Positions 28,490-39,082 of a stretch of 45,962 nucleotides of DNA are shown here, one piece after another. The position numbers were made by a program, and so were the translations under genes. The notes beneath the pieces were generated by a model. The model worked only from the letters and a program-made list of their open reading frames with translations. It was not told the origin of the DNA and ran no database searches. Each line of letters starts with the position of its first letter. Within the stretch, counting starts at the first letter, position 1. This DNA is from Isotricha intestinalis (lineage: Eukaryota > Ciliophora > Litostomatea > Vestibuliferida > Isotrichidae): assembly GCA_023807065.1 (NCBI GenBank), contig JAJJLU010000019.1, positions 1 through 45,962 on the forward strand. The letters are read 5' to 3'.

Positions 28490-29392
28490 TTAAGTCATAA
28501 TAAAACCAATGATTCCTAAAATTAATAATATAACCAAAACAATAATAAAAATAGCACATTTTTTTTTCCTAGCTTTAACCATATTTTCTTTACTTTTAAA
28601 TATATCTTCCTCAGCTTTCAGAGCATCATCTTTTGCCAAAGAAATATTTTCACAAATATTATCAATCATTTCACCTTGTAATTTAACTAATCCAGCTAAT
28701 TCTTCAATTAATTCATGAACTGCTAAAATAGATTTTTCTAATTTTTTAATTTCATCATGTCGTTCTTGTAAATCTTTTAAAGCATTTTGTAGTTTTGAAT
28801 GAGCTTGACCACTTAATTTATCTTCAATTAATTTTTGAGCAATTTCAGGAGATTCTATTATATTTTGTTTTTCTTCTATTGTTAATTGCCTATTCATTGC
28901 AATTTCTGCACTTCTAATTATCATTCCTTCATTTGTTGATTTTAATTCAGATTCTAAAGATTGAAAAACTAATATTATATTTTGAAAATTTTTTACTGTA
29001 GCTCCATGTAAATTCCTTGATATTCTTTTTTCTTGTTCAAATAAATTTGTATTTATATCTAAATCTTTTATAAATGTTTTAAAATTATTTTCTAATGTTG
29101 TTTTTATTTCACTTTGAATTTGAGAACTTTCTTCTATTATCGATGATATTTTTAAATTATATTTATTTTTATCTTCTGCTGTTATTGATTTTATTAATAA
29201 AGTTTTTAAGGATTTTAAATTGTCATTATTTATTTTTAAAGTTTTTAATTTTGATTGAACTTCACGAGTTGAGCGAATAAAATTTTGAAGTTCAAGGTTT
29301 TCCTTTTCTTTTTCTTGAGATTGGTCTTTTTCTTGATAAATAAATCCTTTTTCTTCTCCTTTAGCACGTAATTTAGGGAGTATATCATTCAT
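28490..29392 (-). CDS. Syntaxin-type Qa-SNARE
   Basis: 300 residues. An N-terminal helical (Habc-like) region spans ~30-190, then a SNARE motif from about 205 to 265 (ALKDLQERHDEIKKLEKSIL ... LVKLQGEMIDNI) with the ionic-layer glutamine near residue 239, then a basic KARKKK stop and a C-terminal transmembrane anchor (CAIFIIVLVILLILGIIGFI). This is the complete syntaxin layout, at the family's usual length of about 300. Qa-SNAREs drive vesicle fusion; length and the lack of a long N-peptide fit a plasma-membrane or endosomal syntaxin, but the exact compartment cannot be told. Start at the first ATG. Ends in TAA. Confidence 0.93.
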   Translation of the reverse strand: MNDILPKLRAKGEEKGFIYQEKDQSQEKEKENLELQNFIRSTREVQSKLKTLKINNDNLKSLKTLLIKSITAEDKNKYNLKISSIIEESSQIQSEIKTTLENNFKTFIKDLDINTNLFEQEKRISRNLHGATVKNFQNIILVFQSLESELKSTNEGMIIRSAEIAMNRQLTIEEKQNIIESPEIAQKLIEDKLSGQAHSKLQNALKDLQERHDEIKKLEKSILAVHELIEELAGLVKLQGEMIDNICENISLAKDDALKAEEDIFKSKENMVKARKKKCAIFIIVLVILLILGIIGFIMT

Positions 29393-29542
29393 TTCTTATT
29401 TTATTTATTTTTTGTTTTTATTCATTTTATTTTTGAATAAAAATAATAAGCTCTTTAATTATTAATATTTATATCAATTTTTTTCAAAATTAAATTACAT
29501 TTATATAAGAATAAAAAATAAAAAATTGTAATTATTAAATAT

Positions 29543-31525
29543 TTAATATTCAAAATATTCATATCCTGAATCTTTATCTTTATCTTTATCTTTTTTCTTT
29601 TTACCATCAACTTTGTTTAATAATTTTTTAAGAGATTGTTCTATATTATAATTAAACCACGAATTACTTTTTAATATTTTTCCTATTCTAATTTTATTGT
29701 TTTTTTCAACAATTTTATTAATTTCATATTTTCTTTTTCTTTCAAGTACAATTCTTCTCTCTTTTGCATTTCTTTGTTTTATTTCATTTCTTCTTTTCAA
29801 AATAGCAATTTGTAAATCATCTTTATAACTTAAATTATTTAAGTAAATTAAATTCTTTTGTAAAATTTTATCAACTACTTCTTCATAAAAAAATAAAAGT
29901 TTAACACATTTAGAAACAATTCTATCATAATTATTTTCTTTATCTGATTTTTCATCAACAGTTAAAAAATTTTCTAAATCTTTTTTATTTTGTGCTATTT
30001 TATTCATATTTGAAATACTTAAAAGATTATTATTTAAAAATAATTTTACTCCTTCTCCTAATTTTACAAAAAAATAAGAAAATTGAATTGGATATTGTGA
30101 AAGAATATTTCTATATTGCAATAAAGTCATAAAGTATTTATCATCATTTAAATATTTTATATGTGATAATGAAGTACTTTTATAATTTAAAAAAATATCT
30201 TTTTCTCTATTTTCTATTTGTATTAAATGTTTTTTCTGAGAAATAAAATATTTATAATGATTATATAAATCATCTCTGATTTCTTGTTTTGATTTAATTT
30301 GGATTTCTAAAATATCATTTATTCTGTCTTCACTTTCTTTTATTTCTATTAGTTCATTTTTTAATTGTTCAACTGATATTTGAATTTTTTCTAATTTTAA
30401 TAAAAGATTTATATTCTGCTCTTCAATATCTGAAAATATATAAAAAAATTCTTCTGTATTTTGAAAAATAGGTATTGATTTATCTAAGTAATTTAAATAT
30501 CTTTCATAAACCATTTTATCAAGAGAATTTATTTGTTTTTTATTTAATTTTTCTTTATTTAACATTTTTTGAAGTAAAGGATTTAATTTTAATGTTTTTT
30601 CTTTTACTTTAATTAAAAAATCTCTTACATCAATTAATTCAATTAAATTTTCATTTTCTTTTTCTATTAAAGTTTTTAAACTCAAAACAGTTAATGATAT
30701 TTTTTTTTTTTTTTCTTTTAATTTATCTAATTTTATTTTTTCATTATCCAATAAATCTCTTAAATATTTTATATATTTAACATAAATTATTTCAAAATTT
30801 TTCATATAAATTTGTTGATTTCTTTGAAGCTTACAATAATAATTATCTAATAATTCTTTTATATTTTGTTTTTTATCAATAAAATCAGTAATTCTATTTT
30901 TATCATTAATTTCAATTTTTTTCATAACTGCAATTTTATTACAATAATTAATTAAATTTCTTGGACTTTTATAATCATTCATAATTTTTCCTAAAATAAA
31001 ATTTCTTTTTTTAATATTAAAACCTATCTTAGTAGAAAAAAAAGAATTTGCTTTTGAACTTAATTCTTTTGAATTATCATTATTTTCTATATAAATTTTA
31101 TTTTTAAAACTAGCTCCAGTTTGATTTAAATAATTTCGATATGATATAATGTTGTTATCAATTTCATTAAATTTTTGATTGTCTTTTAAACTTGTTAAAT
31201 AAAAATTTTGAAAAAGTTGATTAAATTTCTTTCTGATATTTAATTTATGATAGGAATTAACTAGGAAATTTTGTTCAAAGATATTCTTTTTTCTTAAATT
31301 ATTTATTGATTTATAATTTTGATAATCTAAAGGAGATTTAAAAATTTTTGAATTTGAATATATTGAGAATTGTCTTGGGGTTTTAGCAAATTTATTTATT
31401 GTTATATCTTGATTATTAAAAAATTTAGTTTTATAATCATTGATTGAAAAAATATTAGACGCTGAATGTGAATTAACTAATGACGTTCTATTGAAAAAAT
31501 TTGGAAGCATTTCTCCTTTTAACAT
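29543..31525 (-). CDS. Coiled-coil protein, possibly cilium-associated (DUF4200/CFAP-like)
   Basis: 660 residues. Residues 1-190 are basic and Asn/Ser-rich without a domain. From ~200 to ~620 there are several long charged coiled-coil segments. The stretch around residues 240-305 (YVKYIKYLRDLLDNEKIKLD ... ENLIELIDVRDFLIKVKEK) resembles the DUF4200 helix of CFAP73/CFAP100-type axonemal proteins, where a 'FL' near the end of the coil is typical. The match is by eye and weak. The C-terminus has a KDKDKDKDS repeat from a short CTTTAT microsatellite. It sits 150 bp upstream of the syntaxin gene in the same direction. Ends in TAA. Confidence 0.5.
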   Translation of the reverse strand: MLKGEMLPNFFNRTSLVNSHSASNIFSINDYKTKFFNNQDITINKFAKTPRQFSIYSNSKIFKSPLDYQNYKSINNLRKKNIFEQNFLVNSYHKLNIRKKFNQLFQNFYLTSLKDNQKFNEIDNNIISYRNYLNQTGASFKNKIYIENNDNSKELSSKANSFFSTKIGFNIKKRNFILGKIMNDYKSPRNLINYCNKIAVMKKIEINDKNRITDFIDKKQNIKELLDNYYCKLQRNQQIYMKNFEIIYVKYIKYLRDLLDNEKIKLDKLKEKKKKISLTVLSLKTLIEKENENLIELIDVRDFLIKVKEKTLKLNPLLQKMLNKEKLNKKQINSLDKMVYERYLNYLDKSIPIFQNTEEFFYIFSDIEEQNINLLLKLEKIQISVEQLKNELIEIKESEDRINDILEIQIKSKQEIRDDLYNHYKYFISQKKHLIQIENREKDIFLNYKSTSLSHIKYLNDDKYFMTLLQYRNILSQYPIQFSYFFVKLGEGVKLFLNNNLLSISNMNKIAQNKKDLENFLTVDEKSDKENNYDRIVSKCVKLLFFYEEVVDKILQKNLIYLNNLSYKDDLQIAILKRRNEIKQRNAKERRIVLERKRKYEINKIVEKNNKIRIGKILKSNSWFNYNIEQSLKKLLNKVDGKKKKDKDKDKDSGYEYFEY

Positions 31526-31952
31526 TTTTTTAAAATTAAAAAAAGATTATTTATTTCTGTTAACAATTATTATTAATTTTTTAAGAAAGAAAAATTGCTT
31601 TCCTTAAAGTCTCATTGAATATAATTAAAATTAAAAATATAAGATGTTATTATTTTCTTAAATTTAATATTTAAGTAAATTATTATCATAAAAATTGAAA
31701 ATGAACTAAAATTCAATTGAACACTCATAGAATTAATATGAATTGTAAAATTTTTAAAAATTTATTTGTTTAATCCTCTTATAAGAAAAGGCAGAAAATA
31801 AGGTGATAAACAAAATATATTTTAAAGAGATTTCCTTTTTAAAATATTTATATTTATTACAATGTAACTATTTGTTTACTTTATAATCTTTAATCTTTAT
31901 TTTTATATTAAGAAATTTAAATATTAATATATAATATATACATACAGAATTT
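31526..31952. other. Intergenic, nothing recognised
   Basis: About 430 bp between two minus-strand genes. A/T-rich with no ORF, RNA gene or notable repeat. Confidence 0.5.
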
Positions 31953-34900
31953 TTATTTTATTATTTCTGCTTCATTTAAGTATTCTGATTTAATAATATC
32001 ATATAAAATCATTTTTGGAATTACCCCCAAAATCATTTTGGTTTTATTTAAATCATCATTTTCTTTAAAAATAAATGGAAAAATATAAAAAGAATAAATA
32101 AACATAATATATCCAAAATAAACAATCCCAAAAATTAAAACTAAGTTATTCAAACTTTTATTATAATCAGTAAGATTACTATATATCATATAAATTAAAT
32201 ATTGGAATTTGGGATATATTAATTCTGTAAATATTATATTAGAATTTCTCATTCCTTCTTCATTAATAACTAAAAAAGGATTACCTTTAATATAATTTTC
32301 ATTATCATTATCATTATCATTATCATCAATGTAAATAGGAGTACTATAAAATGGTTCATAATAATAATTTTCATTAATAATACTTTCTTCTGTTAAATTT
32401 GTCAATGAATACCCAGCTAAAATAAGACTAGAAAAAAAATATACTTGAATTGTAGGTAAACCAAAGTTGCTTATATTATATGAAAATCTTTCACAAGATA
32501 TATTATTCTCTAAACTAAAATTTGTAAACAATTTACAATAATTATCTGTTAAATAAGTATTTAAAATTTTTGATGAATTTCCAGGAAGATTATTTGCTAT
32601 TGAAATTGAATGTAAAAGTATTTCAATTTCTTTGACTTTAGAATAATTTAGAGTCAATGTAGGAATTGTAAAATCAATTAATTGAGTCAAAAGAAAAGGT
32701 TCCTTATAAAATAGTGCACTATAAACAATTGCTAATCTCATTGAATTTATTGCAGAGGAAATATATTTTAATTCAACTTCAATATTATATATTACATTTG
32801 ATGATAATTCATATTTTTTATATGAATTATTAAACAGAAGAATTAATAATAAAATCATTAACGTTAAAATAATCAAAAATGAAATTTTTAAAAAAAAAGA
32901 TTTTTTAAATTCCATGTTTTTTAAAAATGCACTCATTTTTTTTAAATTTTTCATATTTTCACCATTATGGAATTTATCTTTAATAAAATTATTTTTATTA
33001 TTATTTTCATTATCCATATTATCTAACAAGGAATTGATTTCATTATCATCTTCTCCAACTTCTAAAATATTATTAGGATTTATATTTGAATCTTTATTCA
33101 CTTGAATTTTAGTGTATGGTTCACATTTTAAAAGCAACATTTTTACAATTTCAGAATCTATTTTATAAAACATTCCTAAATATTTTTCTTTTTCTTTTAT
33201 AATTTTGTTTATTGACCATGAACAAAGAATAACAGAAATTATACATACAACAATATGAATAGCAAGAAAAATCCAAGATAATTCTTTTGTATGATTAATT
33301 AAAGATTTAATGCAATTTATATATATTTCTATTTTTATTGATAAAATATCTGATAATGTTCCTGAATTCATTTGAATGAAATATAAATTGATATTTAAAA
33401 AATTAATTTCATTTTCTTTACTTATTAATAATTTAAATAAAGAAAAAAGAAATTCTTTAATTGCATGATCAGGTGAATAAGTAATAATTTTACTTTCAGG
33501 TATATATAGTTCATCTTCATAATATACTAAAAAATCACCTTTTAAATTTTTTAATTTTTCAATGTTTGATTTATCATAATTCTCTTCAATATAATCAAAA
33601 CTTTTTACTTCTTCCATGCTTGTTAAATATAAATCATTTAAAATAGGAATTATTGATTCTCTAAACCTTGTTCTATTTTGATAAAAATTATAATACTTTG
33701 GATTTTTTAATAAAATATATTCAAAAATATAGAATTGAATTAGACCTATATGACTAATAATATTACATTGATTATAAATTGTGATAAAAACAGAGTAAAT
33801 TTCTTCTTTATGATTATTAATAGTATTAAATAATATAATTGCTGTAATAATAAGAGATAAAAATTGAAAAATATAAAATATAAAATAAATTAAAGCATTT
33901 TGATTTATTAATTTTGGAGTTTTTATTTTATTAATAATTTTTTCACCCATATTATTTTGAAAATCATTATTATAATTTCCTTGAATATCTATCTTTTTGT
34001 TATTAAATAAATTTGTATTTTTATTTGATTTAATATTTTCAACTTTTTCACTATATTTTCTGTCTAATTTATTTTTTGTAATATCTTTTTCTTCCTTAAA
34101 TATTTTATTTATCTTACTTTGAACAATATAATCCTTACAATCTTTAATAATATTATTTTTAAAATCATAAATTTGTAAAAATACTTTTTTTAAATTAACT
34201 TCATAATAGGTATCATCCTTATTATTTTCAATAATAATTTCTTTAGGAATAATTTCATTATTTTTTATTGTCTCTTCTTCTTCTTCTTCATTATTAGAAA
34301 AAGAATCATCATATTCATTTTCATCATAACCACTTGATTCACTTTGAAAAATTGAAGAACTATTCTTTCTTTCATTTTTATTTATATTATGATGATTTTG
34401 TTCACTTTCCTCTTTAATCTCTTTATATTTTTTTTCAAAATAATTTTGAATTGATTCTCCATTGTCCAAACTATTATTATTCATTAAATAATTTTTTTCT
34501 GTTATATTAAAATTTACTTTTCCTTCGATTTGAGGAATATAATCTTTATGAATCACTTGAGCAATTTCATTTAATGATGAATTTAGTTTCACTGATACAT
34601 TTGATGCTCTTTTTTTCACTCTTCTTGTAGATAAAAGTTCATCTATATTCATTTTATCATCTTCATTTAATTCTTTTTGTTCAAAAAAAATTGAATACCC
34701 ATAATTTTTTTCTCCAAATTTTAATTCTTTCCATTCTACTTTAAATTTTTTATGATTTTTCCAAGTAATTATTTTAATTTCTGAATCATTCAAAAAAGTT
34801 TCTTTAATCAATTTTATTTTTATACATAAAATATCTTTATTTTTTTTAATTGAATTTGATGATAAATAATTTAAACATTCATTATAAAATTCTAGGAAAA

Positions 34901-37199
34901 AAGTTGTAATTTCAACATTATCATTTATAATAGAATTATTTAAACCTAATAAATAAATTGCATTTGCAGAAAAAATTTGAATAATTAAATTTGTGTTTAC
35001 AATAACAACACATTTTTTATAATAATCTGAATTAGAATTTATTAATTGAGCAAATAATAAAGCTTGATTATTTTCATTATAAAAAATTCCTACTTCAAGA
35101 TTTAAAGGAATTAAAAATCTAGAGCTTGATCTTAAACAGACAGAAATGGATTTTAATTTTTTATTCATTTGATTTTCAGTTTGTTCATTTATTTTTTTTC
35201 GAAGAAAATTTTCATGAGGAATTCTTAAAATATTTGGTATAAATATATTTATATTTTGACCTATAACATCTTTATCAGAGTAACCTAGTATTTCACATAA
35301 TTCTAAAGAAATTTTCATTATTGTACCAAAATTTTTATTTTCACCTGAAGCAATTAAAAATTGGAAGTTTGATTTTGTATTTATTGAATTTATATCAAAA
35401 TATAAAGAATCTATTTTAATTTCATCTTCTAATTGTTCTTCATTCAAAATTTTTGTGTCATTTGATGTTTCATATAAAATATCTTTTAAAAAATTATGAT
35501 AAAATATAGAAAGTTTTTTATTATTAAATCCAGATGATTCTATAAAATCATATCTTTCTTGAATTTTTTTATTTGTATTATAAATTTTAATTGCGACTTC
35601 TTTTAAATTATTAATTTCATTAATTTTAGAATCATTAAGTAAAATTCCATATAATTGAGTATAAGAATATGAAACTTCAGAAATTAAAGATAACATACTA
35701 TTTACTTGGTAAGTATATGAAATATAAGAGTGCTCTCTACCTAATTTATTTCCTTTTTCTTCTAAATTTCTTTTAATTCTATAAATAAAAAATTCTTCTG
35801 AAAAACTTAAATTTGGCAAATATAAACATTTTAATAATATTGAATATGCTTTATGATATCTATGCATTTTTTCTAATTGAAATATTGAATAATTGACTAA
35901 TAAAAGTGGACTATCTCTAAAATGTTTCAATCCTTCATTATATAATCCATCAATATATAGATAAAAATAATAATCTAATTTATTTATTGCTTCTTCATTT
36001 ATTTCTTTATTGTATAATTCAATTATTTTTTTTACAATAGATATATTTTTTATTTTTGATAAATGATCACCATGAGTTAAATTAATAGAATAACTTAATA
36101 ATTTTAATAAATAATTTCTGTTTTTTTCCTTATTTTCTATAAATTGAATAATTATTCTTATATTATTATAAATTTCCCTTTCTTTTTTTAAAGGCCTTTT
36201 TAATATATTAACTTGAATTATTGAAGTTGAAAAAATATATAATAATACAATAAAGGAAATAACTATGAAAATTTGGAACATACCTTTAAATTTTTTTGAT
36301 TTAATTAAATTACATATTAGAAGCATTAGACAATTTGCAAAAAAAAATAAATTAAAAATATATTGAATATTTATGGTTATATTCCTTTTTATATTTTGAA
36401 ATTTTCTCTCAATGAAAATACAATAAGCCGAAAGAGAAGAAGATAAAAATAAAATAATTATAGTAATATTTATTAAATCCGAAACAATACATAATTCTAA
36501 TAAAATAACATTTAATGCCCTACAAAGAAGTAAAATAATATTGGAATTTATAATTAAATACTTTGAAACACTAGATGAAAATTTTTCATTTTTATCAAAA
36601 GAAACAGAAGTAAAAATATAACATAAGAATATTAGTAATAAAAAACTAATTATACATAAAACAAAATATATTATATGTTCAAATTTCCAACATTTAATAT
36701 CATCATTAAAATAAGCTCTATCACATACAATAACAGTAAAAAAAATTTCTATGAAAGGAATATAAAGTATTGTTTTAAATAAATTTATTGAAAATCTAAA
36801 AAAAGAAAAAATTGTAAAATTAATAATTTGATTTCCTTTGAATGATTTTATAACTAAATACAAGTAAATAAAAAAAACAATAAATATAAAAAAAATGCTT
36901 ATCAACATTATATATTGAAAAAAAATTGGGTTATCATCAGTATATCTTAATAATCGAAAATAACGAAGAAATATTGAAATTTTAGTGAAATTGTCTCCTC
37001 CTTTCCAAACTGATTTAAACTAGATTAAATATAAATAAATAAAAAATTTTACACCATCACTTAATGTAAAACTTAAACATTGTATAACTTCAATTAAAGT
37101 AAATATTATTTCAATTATATTATTTGATATACAATGACTATATATATTGTATATTACATCAAAATTTGAAATTTTAACTTTTTGGTAAAAGGATTTCAT
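31953..37199 (-). CDS. TmcB/TmcC-like multi-pass PAS-domain membrane protein, with 33-nt intron
   Basis: 1,737 residues from two exons. Exon 1 (37199-37053) starts MKSFYQKVKISNFDVI and ends TLSDG. A 33-nt intron (37052-37020) begins GTAAAA and ends TCTAG. Exon 2 continues FKSVWKGGDNFTKISIFLRY in frame into the long open frame. The N-terminal ~330 residues hold several membrane helices, then a helical TPR-like region (~330-560) with LLVNYSIFQLEKMHRYHKAY, then a PAS domain (~600-720: MKISLELCEILGYSDKDVIG, INIFIPNILRIPHENFL). A long acidic disordered linker and four further membrane helices (~1085, 1300, 1425, 1680) with two extracellular loops follow. This is the layout of TmcB/TmcC-like proteins widespread in ciliates; the ligand is unknown. 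Ends in TAA. Confidence 0.8.
32300..32328. repeat. ATTATC microsatellite inside the PAS protein gene
   Basis: Four to five tandem ATTATC hexamers. On the coding (minus) strand they give a short alternating Asp-Asn run (DNDNDNDN) in the second extracellular loop of the PAS membrane protein. Likely length-variable between alleles. Confidence 0.75.
37020..37052 (-). other. 33-nt spliceosomal intron
   Basis: On the minus strand it starts GTAAAA and ends AATCTAG. It contains an in-frame stop (TAG at its end), so it must be removed. Removal joins a 49-codon 5' exon to the main frame with no phase change, and both sides read as coherent protein. It is the clearest intron in the window. Confidence 0.75.
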
Positions 37200-39082
37200 T
37201 TAAAATTAAAATTTCAAAAGAATATTTTTTTATAAATTTGAATAATTAAAATTTAATTATTTCAATCAATTAATTATTTTTTTATCTGAATGAACGTTAA
37301 ATTGAGTAAATAATATTATTTAAATTAAAAATTTAATGGTCATTTCAGTTTTTATCATTCTATCATGTAGGTTAATTTTTCATATTTTTTTATATTATTT
37401 AGGGAATGACTGATTTAAACGGTTAATCATTTTATTTTGAATAAATTATAATTAAAATTCCCAAGATAGGTTAATTTTTTTTTTAATATAATATAATAAA
37501 TATATAAAAATTAAAGGATTATGGAAATAATTCCAAATAATTGAATTATTCATAAATAATTTATTTATTATTTGTAAATTTAATATTATTTCATATTTAA
37601 AATATAGTATAAAAACTCAAAATTATAGAACTTAGGAATTTGATTTTATCGAAAATTGATATTTTCAATTTTAAGAAATTTTAATTCACCAAAACTCAAA
37701 TTTGAATAGAAGTTTATTTTCAGAAATTCGAATTATTCATGTTAAATCTATTTCATATAATAAAAAGTAATAAATAATTTAAATATTGAAATGTTTTGAA
37801 CTTGATATTATAATTTATTAAAAAATTAAAACTATTAATATTTAGGGAATCAACCTTATTGTGATAGATTTGGCTAGAATCAGTTAGAATTCTTATTTAT
37901 TTTTTTATTCCCATGTGATATATTTTGAGCATATATTTTCTTTATTGCCCCTTCTTCTTTGAAAATCTCATTTGATTTTTTTTATTTCTTTCATTCACAA
38001 TATTAAAACTGAGCAAATAAAATATTTTATTTATGATTTGAAAAAAAATGTAAAATTCAAAAATTCTATTTGAGTCTTTAATTCCTAATTCTCCTTTTAA
38101 AGAATAACTTATAAAATCTAGTTTAATAAATGAAGAAAAGTTCACTACTTTAACTTTCAAAAATGTAATTAATAATTTCATATAAAGAAAAATATATATA
38201 ATAATAAACAAAAAAAGATAATTATGATAATAAAAAGAATGTGAAAAATATAATTATATTGATTGTCAATATTATATATTAAAAGATAAATTAAATGCAT
38301 CAATTCAAATTTTAAATAGTTATGAAGAAGTAAAAAAAAGGAAGCAAATCTAAAAGGGAACATAAAATGAAAAAGAGATAAAAGAAAGAATTATATTTAA
38401 ATCGAAAAATACGATTTATATTATGATTTAAATTTACCAAAGAAGGAGAAAACAAAATAAAAGTGATATTTGCAAAAATTAAAAATATAAAATGTTTATT
38501 CTATGTTTGCTCTTCTTTAACTTCTTTATATATCATATTTTAATACTATCAATGTAAATGATATGAGTTATATGTTATATAATTATTCTTCTCTAACTTC
38601 TTTCAATTTATCTAATTTTAATAATATTAATATAGATGATAGATACTTTTAAAAATATTAAAAATGATTTTCTTTAATAAAAAAAGACAAAAAATTCAAT
38701 TCTTTTGTAATTATTTTATTTTATATTAATCATATGTAAAATATGGATTTATACATTTTTTAATTAAATCAACATAAACTTGATCAAAAATTTCTCTTTT
38801 TAAATTTATTTTCTTCAAACAAAAAAATAAATTTATGATTTTAAAATAAATGAAATATAAATAAAAGCTCATACATTGAAATTTTTTTGTGGTATTTTTT
38901 AGAAATCCTATATTATTTAAATCAACAAAAATATAATGTTTTAATTTATATATTTTGAATTGTGATAAAAAGCAGTATAATTTTTATGACAATGTCATCA
39001 AAAAAATATTTAAAGAATTTAAATAAAATATTAAAAAATATACATCAATAAAAAACAAATATTTAAGAAAAATATCTTGAAT
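37200..39082. other. 1.9-kb gene-poor region left of the palindrome
   Basis: No complete gene seen. At 38234-38356 (+) a frame without ATG reads like a coding relic (ECEKYNYIDCQYYILKDKLN, then NASIQILNSYEEVKKR) and ends in TAA. At 37942-38181 (-) an ATG-started 79-codon frame of hydrophobic character is unconvincing. At 38511-38645 two copies of an imperfect ~76-nt direct repeat occur. The region may hold decayed genes, as expected beside a rearrangement. Confidence 0.4.
38511..38645. repeat. Imperfect tandem direct repeat, period about 76 nt
   Basis: TCTTCTTTAACTTCTTT at 38511-38527 recurs as TCTTCTCTAACTTCTTT at 38587-38603, and the following ~40 bases are also similar (ATTTTAATA..AT..AATGTAAATGAT versus ATTTTAATAAT..AATATAGATGAT). 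Diverged, apparently noncoding. Confidence 0.45.

Noticed and set aside
28353..29280. Small frames at 28353-28559 (-), 28509-28718 (+) and 29095-29280 (+) in and around the syntaxin gene.
   Set aside because: They overlap the well-supported syntaxin in other frames and have low-complexity hydrophobic translations.
37942..38363. Two hydrophobic minus-strand frames (89 and 61 codons, partly with TTG starts).
   Set aside because: No recognisable motif and composition typical of translated A/T-rich noncoding DNA.
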